Below the pieces are notes generated by a model, which worked only from the letters and a program-made list of their open reading frames with translations, was not told the origin of the DNA and ran no database searches. DNA of 64,000 bases. Source: Limnohabitans sp. B9-3 (GTDB lineage: Bacteria > Pseudomonadota > Gammaproteobacteria > Burkholderiales > Burkholderiaceae_C). Below, in pieces: positions 37,926-45,459 of this stretch. The translations under genes were made by a program, and so were the position numbers. The stretch covers positions 310,001-374,000 of the forward strand of contig NZ_NESI01000003.1 of NCBI RefSeq assembly GCF_002778325.1. The letters are read 5' to 3'. Each line of letters begins with the position of its first letter. The first letter of the stretch is position 1.

Positions 37926-40103
37926 TCAAGGGGCAACGACGGTGGTGTTGACCATCGTCACGGAGGCATTCAGACCGATGGCGCGGCCTGTGAGGGTGGT
38001 TTGTTGGGTTTGTCCGGCGGTGGAGATCGTCACGCCGGCTGAGGCGAGGATGGTGCCCACCATCACGCTGCCGTTTTCAATGCGTGCGGCACTGCCCACT
38101 TGCCAAAACACATTCTTGGCTTGTGCGCCATTGAGCAAATACACGTGGCGTGGCGTGGCGACCTGGCCAATCGTCAGCGACGAGCTCATTTGGAATACCC
38201 ACACGGCGTTGGGGTCGCCCAATGCATCCAGCGTCAAGTCACCCGTCGTGATGTCAAACGAACCACCAGGCGCTGAGTACAAGCCAGGGGCGAGCGTGGC
38301 GCCGGCCAATGAGCCGCTGCTGTAAAGCACGGGCGTGAGCGTGGCCAAGTCGGTGTAAGCCTGCAGCGCATCGGCGGCGCCTTGTGTCGCAATCGCCATC
38401 GTGGCCGTAGTGCCAGGGAATGGTGCGTTGCAATAGACACTGCCATTGACCAAGCCGATGTTCAACGTGGTTTCTGTGAAGACGTTCACAGCATCATGAA
38501 AGCCGGTGATGGCCGTACACACGGCGGTGGTGCCCAAGTGGCCATTGACCACGGTGTTCACCCCTTGGTTGGTCACGCCCGCGCCACCACCAAAGCTGCC
38601 GAAGGCGGCGATGGTGCGTAAATTCACGGGTGCCAAGCAGGCCTGAGTGCCCGTGGTGAAGTTCCAAGTGAAGGCGCTGGCCATGGGGTTGGCGGCCAAG
38701 TCTGTGACGCCCGTGGTGACAGTGGCGACCAAGTTGGTGCTGGGTGCAAAACCGGTGGGGTTGGTGGGCACAAAGGTGGCCACTTTGCTGGGCGCGTCAT
38801 ACGTCACCGTGCCGGGCACCAACACGCTGGCGTTGGTCAGGGTGAAGTTACTGGCGCTGATGGAGGCCGGCGCCATGGCTTCGCTGAAAGTGGCGGTCAC
38901 GCTCTTGGTCAAACACACACCTGTCGCGCCATTCAACGGACTGACCAAGGTGACGGTCGGTGCGGTTGTGTCACCGGTGTTGCTGGTGGTGAAGGTCCAC
39001 ACAAAGTCGGTGGCCAAGGTGTTGTTGGCCAAGTCTTTCGCTAATGTCGTGATCGTGGCTGTGAACAGGGTGTTGTTCGCCAATGTGTTGGGTGACGTGG
39101 GGGTGAACGTGGCCGTGCGGCTGCTAGGCGTGAAGCCCACCGTGCCGGTGACGGCTGTGCTGGTGGCCATGTTGGTCAAGGTGAAGCTGCTGGCGTCGAT
39201 GCTGCTGGCCGTCATGTCTTCACTGAAGGTGGCGCTGATGGCTGTGTTGTTGGCCACGCCTGTGGCTGCATCGGCTGGGAAATTCACAGTCACGGTGGGG
39301 CGTGTGGTGTCGGGCAGCGCAGCCGTGGTGAACGTGCTGGTGAAGGTGCTGGCGAGCGGGTTGCCAGCCAAGTCTGTCATTGCGGTGCTGAGCGTCACGG
39401 TGTAGAGCGTGTTGTTCGCCAACGGCGTGGGCAAAGTGGGCGTGAACACCGCTGAGTTGCTGGAGGGCACGTAGAGCACCGTGCCTGTCACGGCGGTGTT
39501 GAGCGTGGTGTTGCGCAGCGTCATGGTGCTGGCGGTCACCGTGCTCGGCGCCATGCTTTCGCTGAAACTCACATTCACATTGGTGTTCACGGTCACGCTG
39601 CCGGCGTTGTTGAGTGGGGTGATGGCGATGACGGTGGGCGCCGTGGTGTCCGCAGCCGCAGCGGTGCTGAATGACCAGACATACGGAATGAGCAAGGCCA
39701 AGCCTGTGCTGTCTTTGGCGTCGGTGTTGATCGTGGCTGTGCAAATGGTGTTGCTGGCCAAGGCCGCTGTCGGGTGAAGTGTGGCGGTGCGCGTGGGCAC
39801 GTCGTACGTCAGCGTGGTGGCCACAGTGCCGCCGTTGACGCAATCCAATGCAAAGCTGTTGGTGGTCAGCGTGCTTTCAGTCATGGGTTTGCTGAAGGTC
39901 GCAGACACCACCGTGTTGATGGCCACGTTGCTGGCGATGGGTGACGTGTTAGCTGGTGACGTCCAAGTGACCGTGGGCAAACTGCCTAAATTGGCAGTGC
40001 CCAAGATGGGGGACTGGCCACCGCCGCAGCCGACCAAATAAGCCACGGAAGCCAGCGTCAAAACGCGACCTGTGGTTTGACGAAATCTGTCGAGAAATTT
40101 CAT
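37926..40103 (-). CDS. Putative ice-binding (DUF3494) lipoprotein with four Ig-like repeats
   Basis: 725 residues. An N-terminal lipoprotein signal (VLTLASVAYLVGCGGG, lipobox Cys at about 26) is followed by four Ig-like repeats of roughly 105 residues (about 42-150, 155-258, 262-365, 370-475). These have the recurring TFSEAMAPASISASNFTL and AKDLANNTLATDFVWTFTT patterns of the Big_5 type. The last 250 residues match the ice-binding/DUF3494 fold: VNLRTIAAFGSFGGGAGVTN, PGLYSAPGGSFDITTGDLTL and VFWQVGSAARIENGSVMVG. Such proteins bind ice or act as adhesins at the cell surface. Whether this one binds ice cannot be told from sequence. It is co-directional with the OmpA gene downstream. Confidence 0.85.
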   Translation of the reverse strand: MKFLDRFRQTTGRVLTLASVAYLVGCGGGQSPILGTANLGSLPTVTWTSPANTSPIASNVAINTVVSATFSKPMTESTLTTNSFALDCVNGGTVATTLTYDVPTRTATLHPTAALASNTICTATINTDAKDSTGLALLIPYVWSFSTAAAADTTAPTVIAITPLNNAGSVTVNTNVNVSFSESMAPSTVTASTMTLRNTTLNTAVTGTVLYVPSSNSAVFTPTLPTPLANNTLYTVTLSTAMTDLAGNPLASTFTSTFTTAALPDTTRPTVTVNFPADAATGVANNTAISATFSEDMTASSIDASSFTLTNMATSTAVTGTVGFTPSSRTATFTPTSPNTLANNTLFTATITTLAKDLANNTLATDFVWTFTTSNTGDTTAPTVTLVSPLNGATGVCLTKSVTATFSEAMAPASISASNFTLTNASVLVPGTVTYDAPSKVATFVPTNPTGFAPSTNLVATVTTGVTDLAANPMASAFTWNFTTGTQACLAPVNLRTIAAFGSFGGGAGVTNQGVNTVVNGHLGTTAVCTAITGFHDAVNVFTETTLNIGLVNGSVYCNAPFPGTTATMAIATQGAADALQAYTDLATLTPVLYSSGSLAGATLAPGLYSAPGGSFDITTGDLTLDALGDPNAVWVFQMSSSLTIGQVATPRHVYLLNGAQAKNVFWQVGSAARIENGSVMVGTILASAGVTISTAGQTQQTTLTGRAIGLNASVTMVNTTVVAP

Positions 40104-40171
40104 AAGTTCTTTCGTGTGGTGTGTTCACCTGAACACTGGCCATGGACGAATTTGAAAAGAGTTGGCAATCT

Positions 40172-40236
40172 GCGTCTGTTCGTTAACGAACGTTCAATGT
40201 GCATTTCTAGGAGCGTGGGCTAACGCACAGACACGC
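40172..40236 (+). promoter_or_regulatory. Shared stress-promoter motif, copy C, with an internal palindrome
   Basis: GCGTCTGT (40172-40179) and ACAGACACGC (40227-40236) repeat the paired arrangement seen upstream of 35932 and 41096. The palindrome GTTCGTTAACGAAC (40178-40191) overlaps the first arm and may be an operator. The element ends 77 bases before the BON gene start and also lies in the leader side of the divergent ice-binding gene. Confidence 0.45.
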
Positions 40237-40313
40237 ACAGCTTGACGCTCTAAATTCGCGCCAAAGAGGTCACTCTTTTAAACCGCGGACTCCAACTTAC
40301 TCAAGGAACTTTT

Positions 40314-40628
40314 ATGAAAATTCGTCATGCCTTACTCACCTCATTGGTCGCCTTGGTCGTCATTGCCAGCACAGGTTGCGCCGTCACCCGTGACCAAGAA
40401 ACCATGGGCGCCTACATCGATGACAGCGTCATCACCACCACTGTAAAAAGTCGTTTCTTTGACGACAAGAGCGTGGACGGCTCATCCGTCAGTGTTGAAA
40501 CTTTGAACGGCACTGTCATGTTGTCGGGCTTTGCCAAAAACACGACCGAAAAGAAAACGGCTGAAACCATTGCTTGGAAAGTCAAAGGCGTGAAAGCCGT
40601 CAAAAACGATTTGATCGTTCGCCCGTGA
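40314..40628 (+). CDS. BON-domain lipoprotein
   Basis: 104 residues. A lipoprotein signal (LVALVVIASTGCAVT, lipobox ending in Cys near residue 22) is followed by one BON domain (about 35-103), with DSVITTTVKSRFFDDK, VSVETLNGTVMLSGFAK and VKGVKAVKNDLIVRP. OsmY/BON proteins associate with membranes and are produced under osmotic or envelope stress. It has its own promoter with the shared motif and its own terminator. It is most likely periplasmic and anchored to the inner or outer membrane. Confidence 0.9.
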   Translation: MKIRHALLTSLVALVVIASTGCAVTRDQETMGAYIDDSVITTTVKSRFFDDKSVDGSSVSVETLNGTVMLSGFAKNTTEKKTAETIAWKVKGVKAVKNDLIVRP

Positions 40629-40653
40629 TCTAGGTTTCAGGTCTCTCCTTGGT

Positions 40654-40687
40654 GCCCCGCGAGATGAAAATTTCGCGGGGCTTTTTT
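40654..40687 (+). terminator. Terminator of the BON lipoprotein gene
   Basis: Stem GCCCCGCGA (40654-40662) / TCGCGGGGC (40673-40681) with a 10-base loop and a run of six T. It is strong for the plus strand; the minus side has no T run. Confidence 0.92.
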
Positions 40688-40692
40688 ACGTT

Positions 40693-40917
40693 TTATTTTT
40701 TAATTTCGTGGCCAATGACGCCGCCAATGGCAGCGCCACCGATCGCACCAGCCGCGCTGCCACCGGTCAAGATTGAGCCGCCAATGGCCCCCGCACCCGC
40801 GCCGATGGCAGTCGATTTTTCGCGTTCAGACATGCCAGCGCAGCCGGTGAGATAAATGAGCACGCTGATGGCGATGACGCGGGCGGCGTTGCGTTGAATG
40901 GAGGAAAGGGTGTGCAT
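40693..40917 (-). CDS. Small glycine-zipper lipoprotein (OsmB-like)
   Basis: 74 residues. A lipoprotein signal (AISVLIYLTGCAG, lipobox LTGC) is followed by a glycine-zipper helix pair (AIGAGAGAIGGSIL then AAGAIGGAAIGGVIGHEI). Such short proteins resemble OsmB/YMGG-type zipper lipoproteins of the outer membrane and are usually stress-induced. It is transcribed toward the BON gene terminator and divergently from the DUF883-like gene, about 180 bases apart. Confidence 0.85.
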   Translation of the reverse strand: MHTLSSIQRNAARVIAISVLIYLTGCAGMSEREKSTAIGAGAGAIGGSILTGGSAAGAIGGAAIGGVIGHEIKK

Positions 40918-40994
40918 GAGAGGCTCCTTAAGGGTGAGTGAATGACCTGTTCGTGTAGACCGAACAGGTGGACCTTAGGGACGAACAAAGCTGC

Positions 40995-41036
40995 GGTCTG
41001 TGCGGTGCTGCACTGTGTGCGTCAACAGACAGATGC
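40995..41036 (+). promoter_or_regulatory. Shared stress-promoter motif, copy B
   Basis: GGTCTGT (40995-41001) and GTGTGCGTCAACAGACAGA (from 41015) repeat the paired motif of copy A, with 19 of 22 positions equal across 41015-41036. It ends about 60 bases before the start of the DUF883-like gene. Confidence 0.5.
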
Positions 41037-41095
41037 GGCGCAAATTGCCCTCTATCTTTCGGGGTGTCTCTTCACCTCAACTTCGAAAGCTCACC

Positions 41096-41425
41096 ATGAC
41101 CGATCACAAAATGTCTTCTCTCGACAAAGTCGAAACCCTGCGTGCTGAACTCTCAGACACGGTTCAAGATCTGATCAACGAAGCCAAGCCTATGGTGGAC
41201 CGGGTCGCCCACCGCGCTTCCAAGCGCGTCAGCGACTTGGCCCACGAAGGCATGGAGGCCGCTTGCCATGGCAAACATGTGTTGGAAGACGAGGCGCGTG
41301 ATGCCAGCGAGAAAGCCATGCGCCTGATTCGCCGCGAGCCCTTCAAGGCCATGCTGATCGCGGCCGGCGTAGGGGCTGCTGCGGTGGCGGTGGTGGGCTT
41401 GATGACGCGCTCGCGCACACACTGA
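41096..41425 (+). CDS. DUF883/ElaB/YqjD-like membrane-anchored protein
   Basis: 109 residues from the ATG at 41096; a longer in-frame start upstream is unlikely to be coding. A long amphipathic helix (VETLRAELSDTVQDLINEAK) is followed by a C-terminal hydrophobic anchor (MLIAAGVGAAAVAVVGLM) and a short basic tail. YqjD-type proteins bind ribosomes at the inner membrane in stationary phase. The shape fits, although this one is only modestly similar by eye. The stop overlaps the next start by one base, forming a three-gene yqjD-yqjE-small-gene operon. Confidence 0.8.
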   Translation: MTDHKMSSLDKVETLRAELSDTVQDLINEAKPMVDRVAHRASKRVSDLAHEGMEAACHGKHVLEDEARDASEKAMRLIRREPFKAMLIAAGVGAAAVAVVGLMTRSRTH

Positions 41426-41817
41426 TGCTCTCGATGTTGCTCAAACTCATCGTCAAGCAACCGAGCTTGCTGCTGAACCATGCGCAGGCCTACACCGACT
41501 TGGCGTTAGACGAGACACGTCGTTTAACCCGACGTTGGCGCACCCAAGCCACACTTTATGGATTGAGCTTCATCAGCTTTGTTTTAGGTTTGGTGTTTGG
41601 GGGCGTTGCACTCATGCTGTGGGCGGCTTTGCCGGTCACAGCAGCGCAGACCAGCTGGGTTTTGTTGGCGTTGCCTTTGGTCTGTGAGACGCTCGCTTGG
41701 GCTTTTTACCTTGCCGCACAAAGTCGTGCAGCGCCCCCAGCGTTTGCCATCATGCAAGAGCAACTTAAATTGGATGTGTTGGCCTTGCGTGAAGCACGGT
41801 CTGCGCACTCCGTATGA
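41425..41817 (+). CDS. Phage holin family / YqjE-like membrane protein
   Basis: 130 residues with two hydrophobic segments (about 44-66 and 72-97) and charged ends, the layout of YqjE/DUF1469 proteins that follow yqjD. It starts within the stop of the DUF883-like gene. It is probably an inner-membrane partner of the YqjD-like protein. The name holin is a family label and does not imply lysis. Confidence 0.8.
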   Translation: MLSMLLKLIVKQPSLLLNHAQAYTDLALDETRRLTRRWRTQATLYGLSFISFVLGLVFGGVALMLWAALPVTAAQTSWVLLALPLVCETLAWAFYLAAQSRAAPPAFAIMQEQLKLDVLALREARSAHSV

Positions 41818-41936
41818 GTACCCCGCTGACACCCGAGCAGCGCTTGGCCTTGTCACGCGAGCGCATCCGGCTCGCGTTGCAAGAGCCGGCGTGGGGGGGC
41901 TTGTTGCGCTGGCTTCTAGCGCGAGCGACTAAATAG
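41814..41936 (+). CDS. 40-residue basic microprotein at the end of the yqjDE-like operon
   Basis: An ATGA overlap with the previous stop opens a 40-codon frame ending at a TAG at 41936 (MSTPLTPEQRLALSRERIRL, then ALQEPAWGGLLRWLLARATK). It is basic and helical; the C-terminal half (WGGLLRWLLA) is amphipathic and could lie on the membrane. Its position and coupling match the third gene (yqjK-like) of yqjDE operons. It overlaps the convergent Crp/Fnr gene by 21 bases. A coding role is likely but not proven. Confidence 0.6.
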   Translation: MSTPLTPEQRLALSRERIRLALQEPAWGGLLRWLLARATK

Positions 41937-42647
41937 CCAAGACATCCGGTAGCAGGCGGTCATATTCTTTTTCACCACGGCGTAGCACTCGCAGGTGCGC
42001 GCCTCCAACCCCACCCGATCTGTGACCGTGATGTGGCCTCGCACATAGCTGATCAAGCCGGCTTTTTGCAAACGTCCGGCCGCTTCGGTCACGCCTTCAC
42101 GGCGAACGCCCAGCATGTTGGCGATCAACTCTTGCGTCATCACAAGGTTGGAGGTGGTCAGTCGGTCCATGCTCAACAACAACCAACGGCAAAGTTGCTG
42201 GTCCAGGGAGTGGTGGCGGTTGCAGACGGCAGTTTGCGTCATTTGGGTAATCAGCGCTTGTGTGAAGCGCAGCAGCAGATGAATCACAGGCGGTGAGTTG
42301 TTGAACTCATCTTTTAAAAACGGTGTCCGCAGCCGGTAGCAACGACCGGCGCTTTGCACCACCGCCCGACTGGGGGTGGTTTCGCCGCCCATGAACAGCG
42401 AGATGCCCACCATGCCCTCAAAGCCTACGACGGCAATTTCTGCCGACGACCCATTTTCTAAAACAAAGAGCAGTGAGACGATGCAACTTTCCGGAAAGTA
42501 CACATATTGCATCTTGCCGCCCGATTCGTACAAGACTTGACCGAGGGCCAAGTCCACCAATTCGAGTTGGGGTTGCCAGCGGCTCCAAACGTCATCATTG
42601 AGCGCTGTGAGCAGGTGGTTTCGGCATCTTTTGGAGTCATATGACAT
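41916..42647 (-). CDS. Crp/Fnr-family transcriptional regulator
   Basis: 243 residues. A cyclic-nucleotide-type beta-barrel (about 20-140, GQVLYESGGKMQYVYFPESC and VGFEGMVGISLFMGG) is followed by a helical dimerisation segment and a C-terminal winged HTH (VMTQELIANMLGVRREGVTE). There is no Fnr-type N-terminal cysteine cluster, so it is not an oxygen-sensing Fnr. Its start codon lies three bases from a perfect inverted repeat (42650-42682), probably its own operator. It stands beside the stress genes and may control them. Confidence 0.9.
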   Translation of the reverse strand: MSYDSKRCRNHLLTALNDDVWSRWQPQLELVDLALGQVLYESGGKMQYVYFPESCIVSLLFVLENGSSAEIAVVGFEGMVGISLFMGGETTPSRAVVQSAGRCYRLRTPFLKDEFNNSPPVIHLLLRFTQALITQMTQTAVCNRHHSLDQQLCRWLLLSMDRLTTSNLVMTQELIANMLGVRREGVTEAAGRLQKAGLISYVRGHITVTDRVGLEARTCECYAVVKKNMTACYRMSWLFSRSR

Positions 42648-42649
42648 AC

Positions 42650-42682
42650 GTCACCTTTGTTTTAATATTTATCAAAGGTGAC
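42650..42682. promoter_or_regulatory. Candidate operator of the Crp/Fnr regulator
   Basis: Perfect 10-base arms GTCACCTTTG and CAAAGGTGAC are separated by 13 AT-rich bases, directly upstream of the Crp/Fnr start codon. No T run follows on the minus strand, so an operator is more likely than a terminator. Confidence 0.6.
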
Positions 42683-42713
42683 TGTAGGGCTTGGGGCCCA
42701 TTACTTATGTTCG

Positions 42714-43628
42714 CTAACGAACAAAGTCCTCAATCAGTTGGGCCAATTGTTGCGGCTGATCATGGTGCAACATGTGGCCAGCATCTTCAATCACGGCATG
42801 TTGTAACTGGGGCACCGAGGCAATGCGCGCCATAAAGTCGGCCAGTGTGTATTTGTCTTTCCACCACTGGGTGAGACTGTCGGTGCCCGCCACTACGCAC
42901 AGGGTGGGTGCGGTGATGCGCTCGTAAATGGCCTGAACTTCGTCCGCCTTGAACAATTGGGCGTTGGTCACCTTGTGCGCTGCATGGCCCAAGATGCGCC
43001 ATTCGCCTTGGGCATTGGCCTGTGACCAATGCTCGGCCAGCCAATGTGCTTTGTCTGCACCTAAGCGCGGGTTGGTTTTCATCAAACGTTGGGCCACGCC
43101 TTCTAAGTTGGCATAGGGCTTGAGGTCCATCTCGCCACGCTGAATGGCTTTGAGCTCGTCCATCCATTTGGCATAACGCCCGGGTGCTTGTGAAGGCCGT
43201 GAGGCGGGCATGCCAAAGCCCTCCAAGTTGACCAAGCGTGCAATGCGCTCAGGTCGAATGCCGCTGTACATGGTGGCAATGTGCCCGCCCATGCTGTGGC
43301 CCACCAAATTAACAGGGCGATCGCCCACGTAGTGGTCGAGCAACTGGTCGAGGTCGGCCAAGTAGTCAGGAAACCAGTAGTTGTCGATGCCGGGCGTTTC
43401 GGTCAGGCCAAAGCCGCGCCAGTCGGGGGCAATCACCCAGTGGTCGTGGGCCATGGCGTCGATGACGAATTGGAACGAGGCCGACACATCCATCCACCCA
43501 TGCACCATCACCAGCGGCGTGCGCTCGGGGCTGGGGGTGCCCCATTGGCGGACGTGGTAATTCAAATGTCGTATAGGTACAAATTCGGTGCGGGAGGCTT
43601 TTTGGATTGGGTACATTCTTTCCATCAT
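42714..43628 (-). CDS. Alpha/beta-fold hydrolase
   Basis: 304 residues. The oxyanion region VMVHGWMDVSASFQ, the nucleophile elbow GHSMGGHIAT (catalytic Ser) and the late His in IEDAGHMLHHDQP form a complete triad with an acid in VVAGTDSLTQW. The substrate is unknown; relatives include epoxide hydrolases, haloperoxidase-like esterases and lactonases. Three Met codons at 43628, 43625 and 43616 compete as start. The gene is divergent from the acyl-CoA synthetase with only about 13 bases between starts, so the promoters must lie inside the coding sequences or one start is further in. Confidence 0.88.
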   Translation of the reverse strand: MMERMYPIQKASRTEFVPIRHLNYHVRQWGTPSPERTPLVMVHGWMDVSASFQFVIDAMAHDHWVIAPDWRGFGLTETPGIDNYWFPDYLADLDQLLDHYVGDRPVNLVGHSMGGHIATMYSGIRPERIARLVNLEGFGMPASRPSQAPGRYAKWMDELKAIQRGEMDLKPYANLEGVAQRLMKTNPRLGADKAHWLAEHWSQANAQGEWRILGHAAHKVTNAQLFKADEVQAIYERITAPTLCVVAGTDSLTQWWKDKYTLADFMARIASVPQLQHAVIEDAGHMLHHDQPQQLAQLIEDFVR

Positions 43629-43641
43629 AAGGAAGCACCCG

Positions 43642-45417
43642 ATGAGACAGCGTCAAACACATGACACCCTAGCGCCCCTCGATTTCTACAACGCCATGCA
43701 GCAAGGCTTCGGCTGGGCTGTACCCGAGCACGTCAACATGGCCGAGTTGTGCAGCCGTCGTTGGGCCGCCTTGCCCGATGCGGCGCAGCGCGTGGCCATC
43801 GTGGCGCACCAAGCTGCGACTGCAGGTGCGCAGAGCGCTGCGCCGCTGACCTTCAGCTATGCCGAGTTGCAGCAGGCCGCTGATGCCCTCAGCCATGTGT
43901 TGGTTGCTCAGGGCGTGCAGCGCGGTGACCGCGTGGCCATCGTGTTGCCCCAACGCTTTGAGACAGCCGTGGCCTACATGGCGGTGCTGCAAATGGGCGC
44001 TGTGGCCATGCCCTTGTCGCTGTTGTTTGGCCCCGACGCCTTGGAATACCGCTTGCAAGACAGCGAGGCCGTGGCCGCCATCGTCGACGCCTCGTCGGTG
44101 GGCAACCTCTGGGCGGTGCGCGAGCAGTGCCCCGCCTTGCGTGACGTGATTGGTATTGATTTAGAACATGCCGACGACATGTTGCGCGTGGAGGTGGACT
44201 ACGCCAGCGCCATCGCTGATCAACAGCGCCAATTCACGGCGGTGCAAACCAAGGCCGACGAAGCGGCGGTGTTGATCTACACCAGTGGCACCACGGGGCC
44301 ACCCAAGGGGGCGCTCATTCCGCACCGTGCCTTGATCGGCAACCTCACGGGCTTTGTGTGCAGCCAAAACTGGTTTGGTTTTTCAAGCGATGCAGCGTCG
44401 ACCGCCCCTGCAGGCGAGAGCCAAGCCGTGTTTTGGTCCCCCGCCGATTGGGCGTGGACCGGCGGCTTGATGGATGCCTTGCTGCCCACGCTTTACTTTG
44501 GCCGCCCCATCGTGGCGTGGAACGGGCGCTTCAGCCCCGAACTCGCCTTCACCCTCATGCAGCAGCACGGGGTCACACACACCTTTTTGTTCCCCACCGC
44601 GCTCAAAGCCATGATGAAGGCGTTCCCCGCGCCCAGCGCTCAGTTCAAGCTCAAGCTGCAAGCCCTCATGAGTGCCGGTGAGGCCGTGGGCGACGCGGTG
44701 TTTGGTTATTGCCAATCGCAGCTGGGCGTTACGGTAAACGAGATGTTTGGCCAAACCGAGATCAACTACATCGTGGGCAACTGCGCCATGAACGGCCAAC
44801 CACGCGACGGCATTGGCTGGCCCGCCAAGCCCGGCAGCATGGGCAAAGGCTATCCCGGCCACCGCGTGGCGGTGATCGACGACCACGGCCAAGAATGTGC
44901 CGTGGGCGTGCCCGGCGACGTGGCCTTGCACCGATTCAACCAACATGGCCAGCCCGACCCCATTTTCTTTTTGGGCTATTGGAAAAACCCAGCGTCCACC
45001 GACAAGAAGTACACGGGCGACTGGTGCCGCACCGGCGACATCGCCACCCGCGATGCCGACGGCTATCTTTGGTACCAAGGCCGTGCGGACGACGTGTTCA
45101 AGTCAGCCGGTTACCGCATTGGCCCCAGCGAGATCGAAAACTGCTTGGTCAAACACCCCGCTGTGGCCAACGCCGCCGTGGTTCCCAAGCCCGACCGCGA
45201 ACGCGGTGCCTTGGTCAAAGCTTACGTGGTGTTGGCGGTGGGTTTTGAAGCCTCCGACGCCTTGGTGCAAGAACTTCAAAACCATGTGCGCGGCCAGCTG
45301 GCGCCCTATGAGTACCCCAAAGAAATTGAGTTCACACCAGAGCTGCCCATGACCACCACCGGCAAGGTGCAACGCCGTGTCTTGCGCCTGCAAGAAGAGG
45401 CCCGCGCCAAGCTTTAG
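43642..45417 (+). CDS. AMP-dependent acyl-CoA synthetase (acetyl/propionyl-CoA synthetase-like)
   Basis: 591 residues from the ATG at 43642, preceded by AAGGAAG. The adenylation motif A3 is YTSGTTGPPKGALIPHRAL near residue 212, A5 is NEMFGQTEINYIVGN, and the later GDWCRTGDIATRDADGYLWY and the C-terminal lysine motif TTTGKVQRRVL complete the set. It activates a carboxylic acid to its acyl-CoA through an acyl-adenylate. Chain preference cannot be read; acetate, propionate or a short aromatic acid are possible. Confidence 0.9.
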   Translation: MRQRQTHDTLAPLDFYNAMQQGFGWAVPEHVNMAELCSRRWAALPDAAQRVAIVAHQAATAGAQSAAPLTFSYAELQQAADALSHVLVAQGVQRGDRVAIVLPQRFETAVAYMAVLQMGAVAMPLSLLFGPDALEYRLQDSEAVAAIVDASSVGNLWAVREQCPALRDVIGIDLEHADDMLRVEVDYASAIADQQRQFTAVQTKADEAAVLIYTSGTTGPPKGALIPHRALIGNLTGFVCSQNWFGFSSDAASTAPAGESQAVFWSPADWAWTGGLMDALLPTLYFGRPIVAWNGRFSPELAFTLMQQHGVTHTFLFPTALKAMMKAFPAPSAQFKLKLQALMSAGEAVGDAVFGYCQSQLGVTVNEMFGQTEINYIVGNCAMNGQPRDGIGWPAKPGSMGKGYPGHRVAVIDDHGQECAVGVPGDVALHRFNQHGQPDPIFFLGYWKNPASTDKKYTGDWCRTGDIATRDADGYLWYQGRADDVFKSAGYRIGPSEIENCLVKHPAVANAAVVPKPDRERGALVKAYVVLAVGFEASDALVQELQNHVRGQLAPYEYPKEIEFTPELPMTTTGKVQRRVLRLQEEARAKL

Positions 45418-45459
45418 ACTTGTCAGCTTTTGAAAACCCCCTTTGTTGGAGTTGTTCCC

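Noticed and set aside
38647..39405. Plus-strand open frame across the Ig-like repeats
   Set aside because: Repetitive Thr/Ala codons on the minus strand create a Val/Leu-rich reverse frame. No start signal or family match.
41930..42000. Terminator between the microprotein gene and the Crp/Fnr gene
   Set aside because: The genes overlap and no stem followed by a T run is visible.
42709..42722. Palindrome GTTCGCTAACGAAC, similar to GTTCGTTAACGAAC at 40178-40191
   Set aside because: Its bases encode the last residues and stop of the hydrolase, so a binding role is doubtful. It is noted only because the other copy is in a promoter.
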